Below, piece by piece: positions 60,821 through 64,000 of a stretch of 64,000 bases of DNA. A program made the translations under genes and the position numbers. Within the stretch, counting starts at the first letter, position 1; each line of letters begins with the position of its first letter. The notes beneath the pieces are model-generated. The model saw nothing but the letters and a program-made list of their open reading frames with translations. It made no database searches and was not told the DNA's origin. This DNA comes from Taenia hydatigena (taxonomy: Eukaryota > Platyhelminthes > Cestoda > Cyclophyllidea > Taeniidae). The stretch is from NCBI GenBank assembly GCA_036345935.2, contig JADWOT020001206.1, positions 1-64,000 on the forward strand, written 5' to 3'.

Positions 60821-62186
60821 GTAATGATCTTTATTAACGCTTTTGCTATAGATGTTTCAAAATCTGGTCAGCGGATGGATTCATTGAAATGTTCAGCTAT
60901 CATCAAAGCAGGAACACAACAAATAAGTAGCAAATGTCTATCTAGCATATCGATAGCCTTTTTAGGCATGTCCTATTGCTGGGATGAATGAAGCGGCTGT
61001 CATAGATAAGTGACAAGCGAAAGTCACTTTTCATTTAGTTCGTAAGCTTAGGCAAAAGGGAAGAGACAAGAGACCGTTATTGCAGAAATGAGATGAGGAT
61101 GTGAGTGGAGAGTCCAGAGCCCAACAACTACCGGAAGCGTAAAAATAGAGCTGATACAGTTGAGCACCCTGGTCATCGTTGAGATTGACATTGGTGCATG
61201 CAATAAATCGAGTGAAGATTAAATACAAAGGCTGCGGATGGAAGTAGTGCAAGTTTCTACATTCCTTCAAATGCCTAAGCTAATCTCTGAAGCGGAAGCA
61301 AGAGACGTTCTTCCCACTCTTAGCCTCCTACTTTATGACCAACTCAAATGCCATCATCGAGGGTGCTGTGCCACCGTGAAGCGGCAGTCAGATGGGTCAT
61401 GAGCATTGCCTTTAGTGTCCTGCTGTTTGCGGTCAATAAGTAAAGAAAGTTGATAAGTTGAGGGTAAGGGGATAGAAGAGACAGCGTTTGAGGGTACCTT
61501 TTACTGTGAATTTAGTGGTTGGCTTTCCCATAGCCCATAGACATTGCCTGTCTAGATATAAATTCAACGCACCACGATGCAAAGAAGATTAAAAGTTTAA
61601 TAACTTGTGTCCCAAACGTTACGTTGATCACACGAGCGAGTTTGCCACGCTCGACTATCGCAAGACATACCTTATCTCTGCGAAAGCGGGTCTCCTTCTT
61701 TACGAGAGCATATAGCTTACCCAAAAGCATCCCTAACGGTGAAGTATGGCAATTAATTTTGTGGTAAAAGTCTTCTGTGCAAACAACTTATGCTTTCAGT
61801 GCAATTAATTAAATGCGTGAACCCACCTCTGATTACCAATTAGCAGGACTTACCAGGCAAATCGAATATTCTGTACGACTAGAGTGTTGTGTGTAAGTCG
61901 GAAAGTGGGGAGTGACAATCAGTCAAGGACTTGAAATCTGCGTGGAACAAGCTTTGTCTATTTTGAACAAACATAATTCCGGGCGGAAATGACGAGTGTA
62001 GAGCAAAAACATTCTTCGTAGATCTAAGCAACAGCCATGAATTTCGGATTACTTCAATAGCAGCCTACAACCTTTGTTTCATCCCCATGCTTTGTAGACC
62101 AAAAATGATTACTTAAGCATTCCTGCGAAGAAGTGATAGTGTTGGGTCAAGCATGGTGAATATAGATCTTTAAAATCCCCAATGCA
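60821..62186. other. No supported gene
   Basis: Nothing beyond short frames on both strands. Confidence 0.4.
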
Positions 62187-62216
62187 TTAAACTGCCCTTC
62201 TTGACGGGCAGTTTAA
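62187..62216. repeat. Perfect 11-bp hairpin with 8-nt loop
   Basis: Arms TTAAACTGCCC and GGGCAGTTTAA around TTCTTGAC. It resembles a structured RNA element or terminator, but is not followed by a T-run. It stands about 120 nt upstream of the candidate exon at 62333. Confidence 0.8.
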
Positions 62217-62332
62217 AGCACATCACGAAGTACCAGGCATTCGAAGCGAGGCGAACTTAACTACATGTCTACAGTGGGCAAATTTGCAGCCAAACACACG
62301 ACGGCGACTACTTCGCATTTTAATCACATGCG

Positions 62333-62516
62333 GTGTTGAGGACAGATCCTGGAGGTCCTTTTGCTCACTCGTTAAATTTAACACAAGCTCTTTTACAAGA
62401 CTCTGAGCAACTCGCCAATTTTATCCTTAAAATGGTTGTCTATAGATTTGCAACGTGTTCTCCATCGTTCAGAAACGTCATCTCGGGCCTCGCACACTTA
62501 ATTCGCGCTCATCATG
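62333..62516 (+). CDS. Candidate internal exon, helical
   Basis: The frame ends at a GTAGGC donor after HLIRAHH. The peptide FAHSLNLTQALLQDS, QLANFILKMVVYRF and FRNVISGLAHLIR has the alternating pattern of stacked helices, as in armadillo or HEAT-like proteins. The acceptor is uncertain (GTTGAG near 62340). The family is not established. Confidence 0.35.
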
Positions 62517-63047
62517 GTAGGCGCCTTTCATTTATAGATACAATATGAGCATACATTTCTGTGCGTATGAGCGTGTACACAAGAAAAGACTATTTTTGCA
62601 CAAGTGTTTGTATTTATTCCTATTCATTTCGTATCAGACTATTAATAAATAAAGCGCAGTTAGCGAAACAACTCTTATTTAATCTAAATAACAGTAAGAT
62701 GCAAAATGGGCAACCAAATCCTTTGGAACGCACCACAGTCCTAGGGCCCTATTTTGCGTATGCTTGTTGCATTTTAGTAGCAGTGGAATTGCATTGTCTG
62801 ACTTGCCGAGGGTCTCACAGATCTTACGGGGAGCTCTTGTAGCATCAAAGGGGTAAAGGAAATTACCAAGTTCCTCCATTATCACTGCCATGTCTTCTTA
62901 TTTGCAAAAAAAACGCCTTCTTTGAAAACTTAAAATAGTTTGGAATCACAATGTATGCTGTGTGTGCTTCGTTTGATTCGCAAACTTCTCTTGGCTGCTC
63001 AGGCATTTCATCGGGTTGCACATTTATGAGTGAGCGGCTATTAACCC
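62517..63047. other. No supported gene
   Basis: Frames at 62561-62842 and on the opposite strand are of equal quality, so neither is accepted. Confidence 0.4.
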
Positions 63048-63376
63048 TTGATTGAATCCCTCTCTCTATGCTGCTCCATGGCCGTATCTTTGGTCTTCCA
63101 CACAACCTCCTCCCTTATTTGTACTTCATTTTACAATGCTGCAACCGGAAGAACGGCGGATTCAGAAATAGGTTTTTACTGCATAGAATGCTTTGCAGGA
63201 CACTCGACGATCGCAGCGATGTTAGATCATATGAGTTCACATCATGTCCGTAAGTATACTTTCGGCAATCACACTTATATTGCAATGAGCGCTTGTTACA
63301 ATGACCTAATGTCTCTCGTTTTCCAGGCATTTGGCGTAAAGTACTTAGTAGAATGCGAAAACGCGCAATTTTGTAA
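63048..63376 (+). CDS. C2H2 zinc-finger protein gene, last two exons
   Basis: The upstream exon ends at 63249 with FYCIECFAGHSTIAAML followed by DHMSSHHV. This is C-x2-C-x12-H-x3-H, the exact spacing of a classical C2H2 finger, although the usual central aromatic residue is a histidine. A GTAAGT donor, a 77-nt intron and a CTCGTTTTCCAG acceptor lead in phase 1 to exon 63327-63376, whose basic end (IWRKVLSRMRKRAIL) stops at TAA. Such fingers bind DNA or RNA; one finger with a basic tail would suggest a nuclear protein. The 5' limit of the first exon is unclear: the frame is open back to 63048, and acceptors near 63163 or 63170 are possible. Confidence 0.6.
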
Positions 63377-64000
63377 GCAGTATTAGTAAATTTCTTGTGA
63401 TGCTTGCTTACAGATATTACCTCCTCACTTCAGACTAATTTCTTAATAAGGTAAAAGGATACAGTGTACAAGTCTTGAATTTGTAAACCATAAAGGGTTT
63501 TATAAGGGCAGATATAAAAACGCAAAACCAATTGAACGTTGCTGGGTAAATGTGATAATGAAAACATTGCATTGCATTGCTCTATGTCGTACCGCATCGG
63601 TTGTGTAGATATTTCAGACGATGCCACAGTAATGCCACATTATTGAGAGTCGGGCGTAAATGTATAAATCATTGGGTATTTCAGTGAAATATGCAAACAG
63701 ATTTATAGATGCGATAACCAAAAGTTATTTGTTTGCTTTCTAGAGTTCTTCAATGAAATGTCTCAACTTACCACCTACGGATGTAGACTTAGCTATGTGC
63801 TCTGCGAGTAGGCATGTGTCTGACACTGAACAGAAATGCAACAATCGCTGCTTCTGTTGCTTTTTCCTGATCACCGTTACACACAAGGGTGAAGTTTCAC
63901 AAAAGTATTGAAAAATTGAGGTAAAAAAAACGTTGCGATGTCTTGAAGTGGACGCAGCTAGTTGGATGGGGGTAGAGTTGCAAAAGATGATACGTTATTG
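63377..64000. other. Sequence after the zinc-finger gene, no further gene seen
   Basis: No exon or RNA gene recognised. A polyadenylation signal of the strict AATAAA form is not present close to the stop. Confidence 0.45.

Noticed and set aside
1..64000. CRISPR arrays, bacterial operons, prophage or phage genes
   Set aside because: No regularly spaced repeats and no prokaryotic-length frames are present; splice-bounded exons show a eukaryotic genome.

Overview
The window reads as nuclear DNA of an invertebrate animal. No reading frame exceeds about 130 codons on either strand, there are no bacterial-style gene blocks, and where coding sequence can be recognised it lies in short exons with GT-AG borders. 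Resolved introns are mostly 41-256 nt. Composition is moderately AT-rich, with one intact cytosolic-type tRNA-Arg(ACG). I cannot name the organism. Short introns, few genes and many decayed copies would fit several nematode or flatworm genomes, but this is only an inference.

Layout. (1) 1.9-16.5 kb: a family of decayed gene copies. A roughly 1.0 kb inverted repeat (left arm 1887-2887, right arm 13926-14945, about 96% identical by eye) encloses 11 kb. Both arms carry the same broken acidic coding stretch, and older diverged copies follow the right arm to 16.5 kb. Inside the 11 kb spacer, 10.9-13.7 kb holds a run of related membrane-protein exons. (2) 17.8-21.5 kb, minus strand: the best genes of the left half. 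One is an ankyrin-repeat gene in four pieces, the other a four-exon membrane-protein gene whose reading phases all agree and which ends in a proper stop. (3) 21.5-35 kb: mostly noncoding, with one convincing exon pair at 30.3-30.6 kb, a degenerate tRNA and a dispersed repeat pair. (4) 36.1-43.2 kb and 44.6-52.5 kb: an old direct tandem duplication. Comparing the two copies exposes one multi-exon gene on the minus strand, with long stretches in which the frame is kept but stops and indels break each copy in different places. A tRNA-Arg lies in one intron on the same strand, intact in the first copy and decayed in the second. (5) 53-64 kb: scattered exons, including a C2H2 zinc-finger exon spliced to a short terminal exon, and a membrane-protein exon pair.

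I found no CRISPR array, prokaryotic operon, autonomous transposon gene or complete viral gene. The most informative material is comparative: paralogous copies inside the window let real coding frames be told from chance ones. Most family names are withheld because only the ankyrin repeat, the C2H2 finger and the tRNA are recognisable from sequence alone.
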